Positions 20,801 to 33,730 are shown, numbered from the stretch's first letter. The stretch: DNA of 64,000 nucleotides from Macrocystis pyrifera (GCA_031763025.1 JASSKH010000002.1:14315468-14379467); one strand, 5' to 3'. Notes: generated by a model from the sequence alone, not told the origin. Made by a program: numbers and translations.

Positions 20801-21478
20801 TTCTTCTGTCTTGGACGACCTAAAGGGAAGCATATGGACGCTCCCAAGGAACGAGGAAAACATCAGATTTTCACGAAACCAAACAAAAATGGAGGCTTCC
20901 GCGAAAGGAGACGGAATCAATAGCAACTTACGTTGCAGCGCCGGAAGCCTCCAATGACGTGTTAGCTTCCACTACTGGCTTACAACCATTCCAGTGTAAA
21001 TGTAAGTGCCTTTTCGCGTTCTTCAGATGTCTACTACGATGGAGGTAGCATGTTCGTTTCTGACTGACGGGCTTCTTCAAGAACAACTGAACATGGACAC
21101 CCATTGGTTGTTTCGCATTGTTCTTCGAATAACGCTTACGATAGGCCGACTCCAGCGTCCGCTATGGTTTGTCAAAAGACGCTTTCTACGATAGAAGTGC
21201 GTATCACATTCGGGCAAAACAAATTATGAGCCACCACTCCGTCCTCGTTGGGGGCCAGTTGAAAGATGAGTACGTAACGTGTGCTCCACATTGCTGGGCA
21301 TAATAAGTACGTACATGGTACCAGATGCGTGTATGATAGCATCACTCGATTCATGTGTTTGTCCCCGTCGAGGTCCGCAATATTTCATGGGGGGAAAGAG
21401 GAGGCTCGGAAAACTGAGGGTGAATTTTTGTCGTAATCAAAATCAGTTTTTGGGCGAGACATGTTAGCGTTCCTCAAG

Positions 21479-21832
21479 TCAGGAGCTAGTGGTCCCCCAC
21501 GACAGGACTCCAATCAAATTATGTTGTGAGTTCGATTTGCTAATAATGTGCCGACCTAGACAGCAAGAAAGTAACTGATGGGAAGAAGTAGACCGCAAGC
21601 TTCCATGTAGGCTTACGGTAGTAATTTTGCGGCTCTTCGCCGTGGGCGCCAAGTTTCCACCGAAGTAAACTAAACAATGCAAAGCTGTGCTGGGAAGCTC
21701 TCTTTCTAGACGCTCCACAAATTGGCCGCTGTCATGATGATGAGTAAATTTCTGGCACGAAGTAAAAAAGCTGCTTACTATTATAAAGTGTTTTCGGTCG
21801 AATATGAAAAATTGATTGAACGCGTGTTTCAA
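21479..21832 (-). other. 117-codon open frame kept in both arms
   Basis: Starts MKHAFNQFFIFDRKH and ends SQHNLIGVLSWGTTSS. The arm partner (56,520-56,873, plus strand) has the same start, length and stop. About 27 of the 36 base differences change the amino acid, which is what drift gives, so I do not read this as a selected protein. No family recognised. Confidence 0.25.
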
Positions 21833-22504
21833 GTCATTCGGCGTTCTATACGTGTACTACTTTCGTTCCACGTTAACCTTTCGATACGACACTTGTTTGT
21901 TTGTTGTTGATGCGTTGAAGCGCTGCCGTGTTGTTCCAGCGGAGAAAAGTACGATGTTAGAGACCGTATCGACAGCGGCAAACAAAACACAATCTGGCAG
22001 TAGCTACTGTAGTAGTGGCAAGCCTCGATAGATGCAACAACACGCGGGATGGCGTTTGCAAACAGTGCAGGGGCAGACACACTGCATGATCCGGAAAGTC
22101 TGTCAATCATATACCTCGTACACATATCATTGCAATTCATCTATGCTGCACGAAACGTTACATCCCAAACTGTTTGACTGCGTACGCCCCCGAAACCTTG
22201 TGTTCGGCGACACCTCTCGATACAGCAGAGGAAACGAAGTTGAGGTCTGTTTTTATATTATGTCAATCACCGTATAACCCCCCGTCCGATGAGTAAACCC
22301 TCCCCTCCCCCACGGAACACGCCCGTGTACAGGGGGTAAGGCATGGAGGGATGCAAACGATACGAATATCACCTCTTTCCAGCGTCCACGAAGAACGTGC
22401 CCAAATCCAACTACAAACCCACGGCAACAGCTGAACAAAACATGAGTCAATCCTACGGCATGGGATCAAAACACAACAACAAACGACGACCGTATAGTTA
22501 CCAA

Positions 22505-23430
22505 ACATTGCGCAAGCGTCCAGCGCAACAGCAGATAAATGCGCAGTCCGTGTAGGCGTCCACCACAAACAGAATATCCTCTCTCAGGCGGCCCCTGTCC
22601 TCCAGCACGCGAAACGAATCAACGACAATCACTCTGGACGCTGAAACCCTCAGGCATGATTCGTCAAGTAACCGTGCGAGGGCGTTTCATGGGCATATAG
22701 ACACGACTTGGAACTAGAATACAGAATTTTCAACCAATATTCGTATTTCGTAGTTGTATAATAGTTGAGGCAAACCATCACATGAATCATGATATTTTCC
22801 CCCCTTTTTTAGGGCCAAGAGATTTCTACCCACCATGGTAACGAAGGTTTTTCCTACCGTTCTATCTTCGACAACGACTCTCTAAAAGATAAATCATCCA
22901 CCTGGAGAACAACAACACAACAGTGCATGTCCTTGCTTTATTACTGATGTAGGCATTGTGCTATGTTCTCTTGCGTAAAATGAAATATTTCAGCGTTTTC
23001 GTGAACTTGTTGTGCTACTCGCTCGCAACTTCGAGTACACGAAAACACCTGGGGAGTCGTCTCTGGCTTCCTACGGCTGCCGTCGGGCGCACCCGATACC
23101 CTCACACATCCTAACAAGAACATTCTTCAATTTCGCGGCTGTAGCATCCTGTGATAAGCTGTAGCTGTCCGCTAGTAAGGTGCAAATGTTCAGTTTTGGA
23201 TTGGATTTTTTCTTGATTTGTGTACTCCAATCAGCGACCAATTTCGACCACTGCAGCACCTCTAGGTCGAGATGCAGGCCTCTATTGAGAACGGGCAGGA
23301 GATCAATCTCGACAGAAGCACAAGCTTGCTTGATCGACCTCTTTCGAGTTACCGTCGCTCTCTGGAATGCACGAACCAGCTGAGGTTGTAAACGCAACGA
23401 TGTGTTATTCCGTAACGATAAAACATCTAT
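22505..23430 (-). pseudogene. Decayed unrecognised multi-exon gene (left arm)
   Basis: Three minus-strand stretches look protein-coding. About 23,071-23,400 contains VTRKRSIKQACASVEIDLL and LNRGLHLDLEVLQWSKLVAD. About 22,945-23,090 contains VFSCTRSCERVAQQVHENAE and FTQENIAQCLHQ. About 22,505-22,680 contains SRVIVVDSFRVLEDRGRLRE and ILFVVDAYTDCAFICCCAG. The first two are largely kept in the other arm (54,955-55,380) despite frame damage there. GT- and AG-like edges occur between them, so they may be exons. I recognise no family; a transposon-encoded protein is possible. Confidence 0.35.
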
Positions 23431-23754
23431 ATATTGGAGTGACCAGGAACCCGGGAACCAGAGGACGCTTGGGTGCCAGCATCCCCTTTTTGGCAACAAT
23501 CCTTGTCCATCAAGTTTGTCGCACTAATAATTCATATCACATTTCCCCCCCCGTCTCGCCGCAACACACGCGCCGTCTGCAACAAGAGAACATAACGCCA
23601 GGCAAGTATACGGCTTTGGGGCAAGAACATTCTATAACCCCCCCTCCCCCTGGCACCAGCCGGGACCATGCAAAGTGACAACAACCACAATGACGAAACA
23701 CGAAAATACCTGGTTATTGTTGTGAGCGCACGGTGGCGCACTAAACCCCCCGCC

Positions 23755-23799
23755 CACACCCGGTCTATGATCATACAACTACGGCCATACATGATAATG

Positions 23800-23832
<33 letters not shown>
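23755..23832 (+). repeat. Partial motif M with 32-base poly-C
   Basis: ggtctatgatcatacaacta cggccatac is followed by an uninterrupted run of 32 C at 23,801-23,832. The opposite arm keeps the same motif with 25 G at 54,523-54,547. Confidence 0.7.
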
Positions 23833-23833
<1 letters not shown>

Positions 23834-24624
23834 CCCACTCCACACGCCTCTGCAGTCACCACCAAACTACTGACGAGAAAAGGCGAGTTCAACGTACAGT
23901 AGAGTCGTACGAAACAACCACGTCAACCCCATTCAGTGTCCACGACCTATCTGTGTCACGGTGTAAAATCAAAACGTCGCCGATACAGGAACTGCACAAC
24001 GACGAAGGCTACGGCATGTATGAAATGCATGAAACCAATACCTCTCCCATTTCCGGCCGCCGCCCCCAACGACCGTTGCTTACCCATTGGCAATAACGCA
24101 AGCGCCGACCAAAGCAGGACTGCCGGAGGGAAAAGCCTATAACGCACTCCCGTCATCCAATACTTGGTTGGACGTACACACGAATATTTCAGCTGCTCCC
24201 GAAAACGTACTCAACAGGTTCAGAGAAAGTATACGACACAATGACGTAACCACGAATCCTCCCCACTGTTACACGAATTGCTTTGCACACACCCCTCCCC
24301 AGCGTCCCCCTATTTGCTTCATTTTTTTGCAAGCAATAACCGCCACAAACAACCAATGAAAAAACAAATCAAGTATGGGTCATGGAGCCATGTAACACAA
24401 TATGAACCCCCCACACCCCCCCTGCCCCCCAGACTAACAGAGTCTACTCACCCACCGCCCGCCACCACCACGAAAACCATGAATGACAGAACGTAGAAAA
24501 ACGCCGTCCAAAGAGACATCATCGGGTCATGGAAAAAATTACGACAACCAGTGCGACGGGATCAAGGCGCAAATATAGCTACCTGATAGGTGAAAACCTG
24601 CCGTGCCCCGTTCCAGCACTGTAG

Positions 24625-24700
24625 GGGATGCGAGGGTCCATGGTAATACGACTACGGGCATGCATGTTTTCGGGTACCCGCACCTCCACCCCCCTTCCCT
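24625..24700 (+). repeat. Dispersed poly-C-tailed motif M
   Basis: ggggatgcgagggtccatgg, then acgactacgggcatgcatg, then gggtacccgcacctccaccc. Inverted partner at 53,655-53,745. Confidence 0.65.
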
Positions 24701-26204
24701 CCCTCAAACGACCACCGAATGCTTAGCCACAATGACGCAGGCGCCGACCGCACCAAGATGAATATATTACAGTTATGTTTGAGTGATGGTTGGATGAATA
24801 TATCTACGCAAACTCCTCATGGCGTACACCAGTGGCTTTCATTTTTTCATTTGTAGAATCGCTCCTCGACAAAAACAAATAAAAAAACCAACGAAGGCTA
24901 CGACATGAGTGGAAAACAATGCCACCCCCTCCCAGCGTACACACTTGTCTTTGTCGACAGCAACAACAAAGTCGCGGAAACGACACATAATACAACCGCT
25001 AATTCAGGCTATGGAAATACGACACATACAATCCTCCACTCTCCCGCCCCCCCCTGCCACCACCGTGTACTCTACCTCAACCACGTCTCCCCACCACCAC
25101 CGTTTGGCCAACCACCCCTGCGCAAGCGCCAACGGAGATGACACAGTAACATTTCAGTTAAGGCGGCGTCGTTGATCCTTGGACGTAATGACGCCACCCC
25201 AGGATACGAGAAAAAGGCATCAAACCAACCCCTCTACCCCTTCTCACAGGACCAACGTATACATACCCACAACGACGCGAGCGGCGACCGCATCGCGGGA
25301 ATAAGAGGCCAGCACAGAGTCTACGTCAAGTACTTGGTGTTGCGTAAGCACTGCGAGATCTGTCGCAACAATAACCGAAAAATTGCAAAACAACAAACTT
25401 CCCCTCCGCCGACCCCAGAAAATCATAAAACGGCAGGAAATGTTTTTTTAAGACTGCCACAAACCGTCCGCGTCAACCGGAAAAACAAGCAGGCGACACA
25501 ACGGTAGGGGAGGATAGGCACAACTACGCAAGGATTATTCAACCACAACTGCAGAAACGCCGTCCACAACAGCCGAGTAAAACTCCCAACGACGCGACTG
25601 CATGGAAGCATCAACATGAGTAACCCCGGGCCCAGCGGGGACTTACACGCAATCACATTGGACACATGTACGACAAGCACGCCTAGATACGCCAGTTGCA
25701 GATGAAGCCTCCAGGTGTTGTGGGTACTTTGACCACCTTTGTCAGCACGGCACAAGCAAGAACCACACTCAGAGGATAAAACGTCCGCCAGGATACGTCT
25801 GATTTGGGAGGTCAGTGGGCGTTTTGAATGCATCCACAAGCAGATCATCCTCGTTGCAGTGGTTTTGGTCCTGGCAGACGTTAACCTTCCCTAGTAGAGA
25901 GCACCACCTGTGAAGCGACAGCAGTACAGGCAAGCAATGCCCAAGCAAAATGTGTCACAGTTGGTCGGCAAGCATTGACTATCCCATCCTTTGATCGAAT
26001 TGCCGTTGGAACATGAAACCGACATAGCCGATTTAACCCATTTCGCTATCCGCGCCTTGAGCCACAGTAGTTTCTTTCCCCCTTTCATCATCGATAACCA
26101 GTTCTACGTCCTGGAATACTTCGAGAACACCCCAAAAATACTGTCTTGTATGTGTAGAATATCTTCGGTACGCCTGCCGAAACCTAGTTCAACACGAACG
26201 CATA

Positions 26205-26490
26205 TCAGTTGGCGATACTCAATGCGCAATTGGCTCGTGATGGCTCAGTACCATGTGCGCGATCACCCTCGAGCGTCGCAGTGATCTCCTGTCTGCTGCC
26301 TATCCTGGTGGGCTTCAGTAGTGCAGCTTTCTCCCACGTACGCAGGTTTTTGAGCGTCGTCGCCCTCAGTATCTCTCCCAGCAAGACCGTAGATGACTCC
26401 AGAGGTTCGTCGTTGCCTGCTGTGACGCCTGTATTTCGCGGATCTTCCGCTTTCTCACCGGGCGCTTCGTCCGGAACGCTTCCCGCACCA
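26205..26490 (-). pseudogene. Decayed unrecognised coding stretch (left arm)
   Basis: The minus-strand frame reads PDEAPGEKAEDPRNTGVTAG and NLRTWEKAALLKPTRIGS, ending in ANCALSIAN. The right arm (about 51,880-52,060) keeps DEAPGE, GVTAGNDEPLE, and NLRTWEKAPGLLKP before its frame closes. Conservation of the words across both arms suggests an old exon. No family recognised. Confidence 0.3.
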
Positions 26491-28012
26491 TTCAAGGGAA
26501 GTTGAGGGCGGGGGCAGGAGGATGGGGGCGGATGGGAATGCTGTTGGAGGCGTGGTATTGTCAGCGATTAGCACCTTGGCGTGTCTGGGGTGATGATGTA
26601 GCGCAGTGAATCGTGGTCTTCGACCTTCCTGCTTCCCCCACATCCAGGGCGCGGAAGCAACTGACACTATTGCTGTCCCTGCTTTATTTCACGAGGCCGA
26701 GTTTGATTTTGCGGTGTTACAATTTTCGCGATTCGGCCGCGGGGTACATCCACTACCGCCAAAGGGGGCATTGTGAAGAACCCGCACGAACATACATTGT
26801 CAAACAACGCGCTGACCTTACGCTTGATCGTCATTGGCGAAACAATCACTATTGGATGTTTTCCCCTCACGATTAAACACTACACGGTGAAAGAGACTTA
26901 GGAGTGTGACGTCAGTCGTCATTGCAGCAGGGATGTATACTGCCGAACGACGTTGACGCTTTGAAAGGCCCCTCCTCCGACACCGGGTCGACCAACGCGT
27001 GAAACACACGCTCGTGTTGGAGCACGATCGACTGTCCGTACCGTGCACAGGGTTTGCTGAGTTGTGACACAGCCGCTTGCCAATACTGAAATTGGTAGAA
27101 GCTTTTATGAAAGTTGTAAAAGCTTTCATCTACCTCCATTACCAAACCTAATATTGCAGGAGAACGGGCGCCGCTCTACAAACTTTGCCTGCATGGCAGC
27201 GTTAGAGGGTTCTTTGGTTGTGGAGTTAAATCAATGATAAAAAAAAACAATTAGTAGGCATGTTGCTTGACCATCATTTGAGGAGATCAAGCCTTTGGTT
27301 TTCGCTTTCGTCAGCCGAGTGACCTTGACCATGGCTGAAATCGTTCGCATACCTGCTACCAATGCTGTAGATATCGGCCGGTTCAGGTGTTCGTCCACTT
27401 GCCAAACTAATTATCAATACCATCTTTTTCCGACAAATTAGGACCGCTTGCACCTGTGTATTCAATCCGAATGGCCCTTATATCGTTCGGGGCAGAGTGG
27501 CATCAGGTAGAAAACACGGGTCGATCTCTAACCCTTCGGAAATTGCACCCACCCACACGTTTTGGAACAAAACCACTTGGAAGCATAGAGGGTCGGACGC
27601 TGTTTGATACCTATGCATTGAAGAATAGCAAGGGAAGACACAAGTTTCCTTCAGTAGTTGTTTCGTGAGTTATCAGCTTTCGTCCATACAACAGCGGTTC
27701 GTAGTGGAGCAGCTGAAGATGATTTTGACCGGCTTCTGCAATGTGTTTGTCTTGCTAGATTTTAAGCGAGACTTTAATAGTTTTCTTTTCGCCAAGGTAA
27801 TAGACATATATGTTCGATTCCCTCAGCCCCGGTGATCACGAACGAGTCAGGTCGTTTCACCTGTCAAGACATCGTGTGAGTCTGAATCTTCCAAACGTCA
27901 TATCGGACGTGGCCGAAATTCGAATGAACATATCGTTCCCACGAGAGGTTACAGTATTCTTCTGCACCTTCATCGATGATTCAGGTAGATATGGTATTTA
28001 CTTAGGCCTCCT

Positions 28013-30111
28013 GTGTCCCACGGAACCCCCACTGTCTCCACTCCCCCCCCTGGTTAGCCTTGGTTTAGCCTTTTGTTAGCTCTGGGTATTTGGTTCTGGT
28101 TAGTCTACAATATCTTAAGAGTAGTTCTTCAGAGTTAGTCTTCAATAGTCATCAGCAGTCATCTTCTTGGGAGTGTTTGTTTCCATCTACCGCCACTGGT
28201 ATCGCTTGACCGACACCGTGTTGGCTACCGATACGAGGCCGTGAATGTTTCGTTTTTAGGCGTGTTTGGGAGTATCATCGCCTCCGCCCCCCCCCGCCCC
28301 CTTGTTTGCTTTTCTTCTTATCGCCTATGTCTCGGTGTAGCCTCCTTACATTCAGGTCGCTGAGTCGTAGCGATACCTTCATTTGCATTTGTGTCTGTAC
28401 TCCACTAGCCTACAGCCAATTATCGGCGATATCACGCCGAGGTAAAATCGCGTTGTAGCCTGAGCTGTACCCTGACCTTAGTCGGCTTCCGCCGACCCGT
28501 GTTTCAGACGCTCATCCGAGCTAGAAATATATCGAGCTTCCAGCTCACCCGTGTTTCTTCCATGGTTGCCAAGTAGGGTCCTGACAGCATTGCCGCCCCG
28601 GAAGGCCGTTAGTTATCGGCCATACATAGTGGTTCGGACATTATCGATTTCTCCTGACCTGTGTCCAGCTTTTGGTCTGTTTCCTGGTCGCGATGGTATT
28701 CTGTTTTCTCTTTCCCTTTTCCTCCTTTTTTCTTCTTGTTCAGTACTCCGCACACCCCTCTGTCCTCTGGCAAACGACACCACGTTTGATATCGCCCCGG
28801 TTGGCCGAGTCGCACACGCCAGTATTTTGGGCCCCGCGCTATCTACTACTTCGAACGGCACGCGTTAGGCCGATTTTCTTGCGGATTTTCTTGCCGCCAC
28901 CGTCTTTGAGTTTGTTTTTGTTGAGTTGCCTACCTTGCCACGTTAGCGGGTATTGTTCACACCACGAGCAGGTCTCCGCGACGCCGCGTTGTTCGTTCCG
29001 TCTCTCGGATATAGAAATCCCTAGTGCACGCAGCCCTCGTAACACTCTAGCTGTGTCCCTTCTGTTTCGCGTGATGTCTACCATGTTAGGACCTACGCCA
29101 CACGACAAGGCATGGCGCCTAGCGGATACATATATATATGTTTTTGAATTTTGATCACTGTCTCTTTCTTAGAGTCTCCTCGTTCGCCAACCCGGTTCAG
29201 CGAACAACCCTTTCGTACCTCCTTAGGCCCCAGACAATAGCTCCAGTAATACGTTTGTATGTCCTTCTTTTGCCTTCACTTCGGTTTTCGTTTTCTTCTT
29301 CAGCCTTCACACCGGCTTCTGTCTCCTTTTGCGTTCGTCTTTCTTTGTTTTCACTTTGGGTGATTTCTCCTTTCGCCTCCGCTTTGGGTTCTGTCTGCCT
29401 CTTCTTTAGTCTCCCTTTTAGTGATTGCTCTGAGCGAAACACCCCCCCCCTTCGTAGTGTTTGGATCTTATTACGAGGTGTGGGGGGATCTATAGCCTCA
29501 TTTGTTTTGTTTCGAATAGCCGCATCTTCGACCACGTTTTCCCTGGCCGTTTGGGATGAACTTTGTCATCACCCTCCGACCATCTTGTGGTCTGCTTATA
29601 CGACTATTCAGGGTGGGCTAATGTGATATGAGTGGAGTACTCCTGGGCTATAGATATAGATGATTCGTTGCAGTCTTGTAGTCTCACGAATACGAGAATT
29701 ATCCAAAAAATGGATTAACCCAGTGGATATTCCGTTAGTCGAGAGTAACGTTCTTTTAGGAATGTTCCCTAGGGCGGATAACCCGCTAAACAAAAGCAAT
29801 GCTCCTTAACGCAGATAAGACCACGAAGTGAGAGGTTCTTATATTAGCAAAATAACGACCGGTAGCTATAGGAAAGTTCTGTAGGCGTACATCAGACAAG
29901 AGGAGTTTAGGAGAGCCTGTGGCGTGGGGTGGGACGAGTACATCTGGGCGTCGAGTCCCTCCCCCCTACCTCTCACTTCTCTACCAGAGCACCTCCTCAG
30001 CTCTCGCCATCAAAAACAAAATCTAAATGAGAAGAAGCGACGCACTGCTTTCCAGCTGCCAGAATCACCTGCGTCCCTTACCACTACCCTTACCACTACC
30101 CTATAAGCGGC
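28013..30111. other. Single-copy DNA inside the inverted repeat
   Basis: From tgtcccacggaaccc to the start of E2. Bases 28,670-29,460 are strikingly pyrimidine-rich on the plus strand. On the minus strand 29,197-29,535 this gives a Lys/Glu-rich open frame (SLKGRLKKRQTEPKAEAK) with no recognised domain; composition alone may explain it. Nothing else identifiable. Confidence 0.35.
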
Positions 30112-30638
30112 CACTGCTTCACACTACCGCGTGCATGCAGCAGTGTAGTATCAACCACAGAAACAGTAGTACTTAGTTCCTGCTGACTACTCTTCATAGT
30201 TGTTACTCTTTCCTTCGAGAAACACACCAACCCATGGCTCTCGTTTCCGCCAAGGGCAGCTATACGGGTGTTACCTGTGACTCCTTTTTCGCCTTCCGAC
30301 GCCCCCGGGATTTCGCGCTAACCACATCCCGAAGGGAAACCTTGTATAAGTATACATGATCATATAGAGCCGCACGTGATACACAAAATGCACAGCTTTA
30401 ACTACAATGCAATGCGTCCATTTACATGTTGCAGTGGAGCACCCGCTTTAGGACCACCAGGTGACAACGCCGTTGACGATTTATTATCTCTACTTTGTCT
30501 CGAACCTTTCGACTTGGAAAACAACCATTGTCATTCTAGGTATACGTAGTCCCTATTTCTTTTTTCGTGTCAAGGCTACGTATTTCACCTGCTCTCTTTG
30601 TGTCCCGGAAAGTCTCATACTGGATGGTCTGAATCATT

Positions 30639-30746
30639 CCGTCACAGGGGATCATAGTGAATAGGACTAAATATTTCTAGTATAATAGGTAAATATAAGG
30701 GGAATCGCGTGTACTATAGGTCCTATTTAATATGGTCCCCCGTACT
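30639..30746. mobile_element. ~108 bp MITE in E2, left copy
   Basis: gtcacaggggatcatagtga ataggac at one end, gtcctatttaatatggtccc ccgtac at the other. Same insertion as 60,940-61,045 because the E2 flanks match, so it entered E2 before E2 was duplicated. Confidence 0.75.
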
Positions 30747-31137
30747 GGTACTGCACTGTACATGGGCCTAACGTTGACGCTAATTCCAAGTGTTTCGTCC
30801 CAGCCATGGGAGTGCAGTTGTAAAGGGGTTAACGTGGGTATCCCATTGTACCGGGGGGCCCTTGGGCCAGACGTCTCTACAAGTACATCGAAACACATGA
30901 GCAATCGTTTCCAACGATATAAAACTGGACCAACCATTTTTCCCTAGCGAAAATTCGGAGTTTGATCGGCCCATCTGTCCCGGTGGCTCCTCGTGGATCT
31001 TCGATCTTCAGTTCCGAAACGTTCGATCACTCCGCTTCCTAGATGTATTTCTAAAAATTGTTTTTGAAGTTTCACAGCGTACTACAAACACTATCAACCC
31101 ATGCACGCGAGACCCGCTCCCCTCTCCCTCCCCCTCT

Positions 31138-31593
31138 TTGCCACTTCACTCAGGCTTTCCTCTTCACCTCAGACCGGTCTGCCCTCTGTTTCCACAAATG
31201 ACAAGTCGACGTCACCCACACCCCGCGCTGTGCCGTGGAGCTCTAGGTCAGTACCTTTTTGCCCACGGGGTGAGGGGGTCGCACCGTCCGACCGCGCGCT
31301 ACACAGCGGACCTCGAACGCCTCCTCTTACGCATTACATGCACGCGAGTACGAACCTACATGTCTTCGTTTCTAGGGTTTCGACATAAAAACAATCACGG
31401 CCGAAGAAACAAGCATCTGCGTTCGTGGGGAGGAAGACCAAACTGGCTACACTCAGGATCGACTTTATTGAACTCCGCTGTTACTTTGGTCTTCGTGTCA
31501 ACGGTTACGCCATCATGTGGACGTTCTGCTCAAGACGCTAAAGGTTGGAGAAGCCAAGGAGCGCGGTCGTTCGAAACCATGTCGGTCAACTGA
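31138..31593 (+). other. Open frame kept in both E2 copies
   Basis: Translation includes TARYTADLERLLLRITCTRV, NHGRRNKHLRSWGGRPNWLH and ends SFETMSVN. The other E2 copy (60,096-60,431, minus) keeps the same C-terminal ~110 codons and stop. The N-terminal part is not shared. No family recognised and no signal peptide or membrane segment. It could be a relic exon or a chance frame. Confidence 0.25.
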
Positions 31594-31822
31594 TGGCGAA
31601 GTCAAGGATTGCTGTCGTCCGATACCTATGTCTACATTGAGCAAAACAGGCAAGATTTGGACTGTCTGATCTGTATTATTAGACGATGCTACCTTCTGAA
31701 CAACTTGAAGTAAGTTATTAAATCACGTTGGACTGGTAACCGGGTGTTATGACTGACAGGGCCTGCGTTCGAGCAAACACGGCTTTCGCAAAGTCGAAAC
31801 TTGTAAAATTTACGTACAGAAG

Positions 31823-32110
31823 TCACCTCGGCTGATGACCAATGCTTTCCTCACCTTTATATCTGGTCAGCCCGATAGCGATGTCCGCTAAGAATGGTCG
31901 CACGGCCGTTGAGCAGGTTTCCATGTAGATTACAGTAGACGTTTGTGGTGCTGATGACAAACAATGTATGAATATATGCCGATCAGGTTTTACAATGATT
32001 GTTCGAAATGGATAAAACCGACTTTCTGGCTTTTGAGCATGCGCCATTCGTCTGTCACGAGTTTCGTCTGACGCTGTACCACCAGCAGTTCATCCTTGTT
32101 GAGAGTGGTT
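31823..32110. pseudogene. Coding-like relics in E2
   Basis: Minus strand: IFIHCLSSAPQTSTVIY and RPFLADIAIGLTRYK, with close matches in the other copy (59,650-59,850). Plus strand, about 32,010-32,100: DKTDFLAFEHAPFVCHEFR and LTLYHQQFI, matched by DKTYVLAFEHVPFACHELR in the other copy (minus strand near 59,600-59,690). Which strand was coding is unclear. No family assigned. Confidence 0.25.
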
Positions 32111-32744
32111 CTAGTTTATCTAACCTGAGGATCTACGCGCCTAGCTCGATCAGACGTACCGCGAGCTCGCGATGATCGATTCATTGATGTCAAATTGCCC
32201 CAGGCACTACCAGTAATCTAGGGTTGCCTCTCTCTCTCCAACTCGGAATCCTTGAAAGAGTGGACGGGCGAAATAGCTAAGTGGGGTTATTTATATTCCG
32301 GTCTGTTGTAAAGCCCTCCGATACTTCCGATGACTGTATTATACTTGCACGTGTATTAAATTAGAGTCAGCTCTTTCATCAGCGGTAAAAAGACCTATCC
32401 GCCCAATCTCTAGAATACACCCGTCACCTCCCTTAAGGACGCTATCAAGGGAAGCCGCCCAGGCACAATCGACCGCTCCCAGCTAACAGGAAACGGTCAT
32501 ACGTAACGTCGCTAGTTCTCGTTCAGAAACCGATAGTTCGATGTGTCCGTTTTGAAATCGTCGCTGCTCCCGTCATCTGCAGCCACAAACTGTCGTGCTG
32601 TTGAAATCAACATGGCCGCCAGTTTGCGTGATACCCTACAAAGGATGATGCAGCCATAGCTTTTCAAGCGCAAGATCATCGAACGGGTCCGGATCTTCTC
32701 AAGATTGCAAGGAAAGCTCGAAGCGACGCGTTCCCACGTCACTT

Positions 32745-33143
32745 GCCCCAAGTTCAACAAACTGATGGGACATCTGTCTTTGTTCAACTAAAGCTTGCAG
32801 ATGTAATCTTGGTCGGCAAGGAAAACCCCCCGACGATTGTTAAGCGAAAATGCGGGGCCTCGGAGTATAAGGTCCACCTACGTACAACTGTCTCTAAACG
32901 ACTTAGCCTTACCCTAAGCCGAACACCAACTGCTGTGAAAAGTACTGTTTGGGGCCACAGGGACTGAAGGTTTGGTCCGAAAATACGCGTTTTTTCTCGA
33001 CGGAACAGTCCGTAAAACCAGTAGACTCCTCAGGATTCTCCCTGCGAATTTCTGGGAGCTTGCTGGCTGGGGGTTTTACCAAAAACCGACGAATATCCAT
33101 GAGTTAATGACCCAGTTCTGGCAAACAAAACCCTCCGTAATAT
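32745..33143. mobile_element. F-family fragment in E2
   Basis: cacttgccccaagttcaaca begins a stretch shared with 40,515-40,930 and, in reverse, 58,535-58,930. It includes ggccacagggactgaagg, tactcctcaggattctccct and gagttaatgacccagttctg. The words gtagactcctca and gggagct relate it to F1 and F2. Confidence 0.65.
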
Positions 33144-33241
33144 TGGTGATGGCAACAGAAGTAATGATTTGGCACAAATCATGGAACTCAGGGTGCCATC
33201 GAAAATGTCTTGAATCCGTATTGTGGCGTGGCCGCTTACGA

Positions 33242-33730
33242 TCACTCGTCATTTCGTTCCCAAAACCTCGTGAGCAGAAGGGGACACGAAATATTTATTG
33301 AGAGATAAACGAGATGCCTAGGACCACGCGGTCGACACCGGGCCCAACGCCTACGGTGGACGCCACGGCTCCGGTCCCGGTGGCGCCGGCGTTGCGCTTG
33401 CCCAACGCCAACCCCGACCGGGCGTCCGCTACGTCGGTGGACTCGGCGACCCCGCTGAAAGAGCTTCCCTGCTTCATGCCGGGTGCCTTGGGGGTGGGCA
33501 TGGTACTGGACCTGGGGCGCGTCTTCTTGGCGACGAGCAACTGCTAACAGCTGTGCCGATGAGTCGCGCTTCCCATGTCTCGTACGTCCGGGCTCGGCAG
33601 GAGCGAGTGCTAGTGGGACGGGTGTGTTGGGCGCGGTGGAGTCAGGGCAGCACGACGAGCAGACGCAGGCCGATAAGGACTTGCTCGGGCTGATCACTGA
33701 GACACACTCCCCCGAGGAACGCACGGTTGT
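33242..33730 (-). pseudogene. GC-rich minus-strand 3' coding remnant
   Basis: A minus-strand frame ends KRNAGATGTGAVASTVGVG, VDRVVLGISFISQ and a TAA that overlaps an AATAAA hexamer (about 33,297-33,303), a plausible polyadenylation signal. The DNA is much richer in GC than its surroundings, as expected for coding sequence in this window. Upstream the frame shifts near 33,545. No domain recognised; Ala/Gly/Thr/Pro-rich composition suggests a disordered tail. Confidence 0.3.

Larger units (their letters stand above)
20224..28012 (+). repeat. Large inverted repeat, left arm (~7.8 kb)
   Basis: Runs colinearly with the reverse complement of 50,340-58,134: at every checked point the two coordinates sum to about 78,360. 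Checked anchors are 20,228/58,129 (aattaagtagtggaatc), 21,832/56,520, 27,460/50,905 and 27,990/50,370. Over the 354 bp pair 21,479-21,832 / 56,520-56,873 I count 36 mismatches by eye, about 90% identity. The arms carry decayed coding-like stretches, two copies of motif M and a poly-C run, but no recognised gene. The inner edge lies at ggcctcctg near 28,010. Confidence 0.85.
30112..33143 (+). repeat. Segment E2, left copy (~3.0 kb)
   Basis: Begins taccgcgtgcatg and matches the reverse complement of about 58,535-61,558. Anchors: 30,120/61,555, 30,640/61,045 (shared MITE), 31,590/60,097 and 32,520/59,160, with coordinate sums near 91,680. Its last ~400 bp (32,745-33,143) are F-family sequence also found at 40,515-40,930. 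Contains coding-like stretches without a recognised family (next entries). Confidence 0.8.

Noticed and set aside
27800-27835. tRNA T-arm (gttcgattccctcagcccc), also at 50,505-50,535
   Set aside because: Only a T-arm-like and acceptor-like end is present. No D-arm, anticodon arm or matching 5' acceptor lies 73 bases upstream; it is duplicated merely because the arm is.
28013-28600. LTR starting tgtcccacgg
   Set aside because: It begins with TG at a homology edge, but I find no second copy, no CA end, no primer-binding site and no polypurine tract.
31725-31785. tRNA-like ggactggtaaccggg...gttcgag, also near 59,930-59,975
   Set aside because: The words resemble an anticodon arm and T-loop, but stems do not pair and the second copy loses the gttcgag word.
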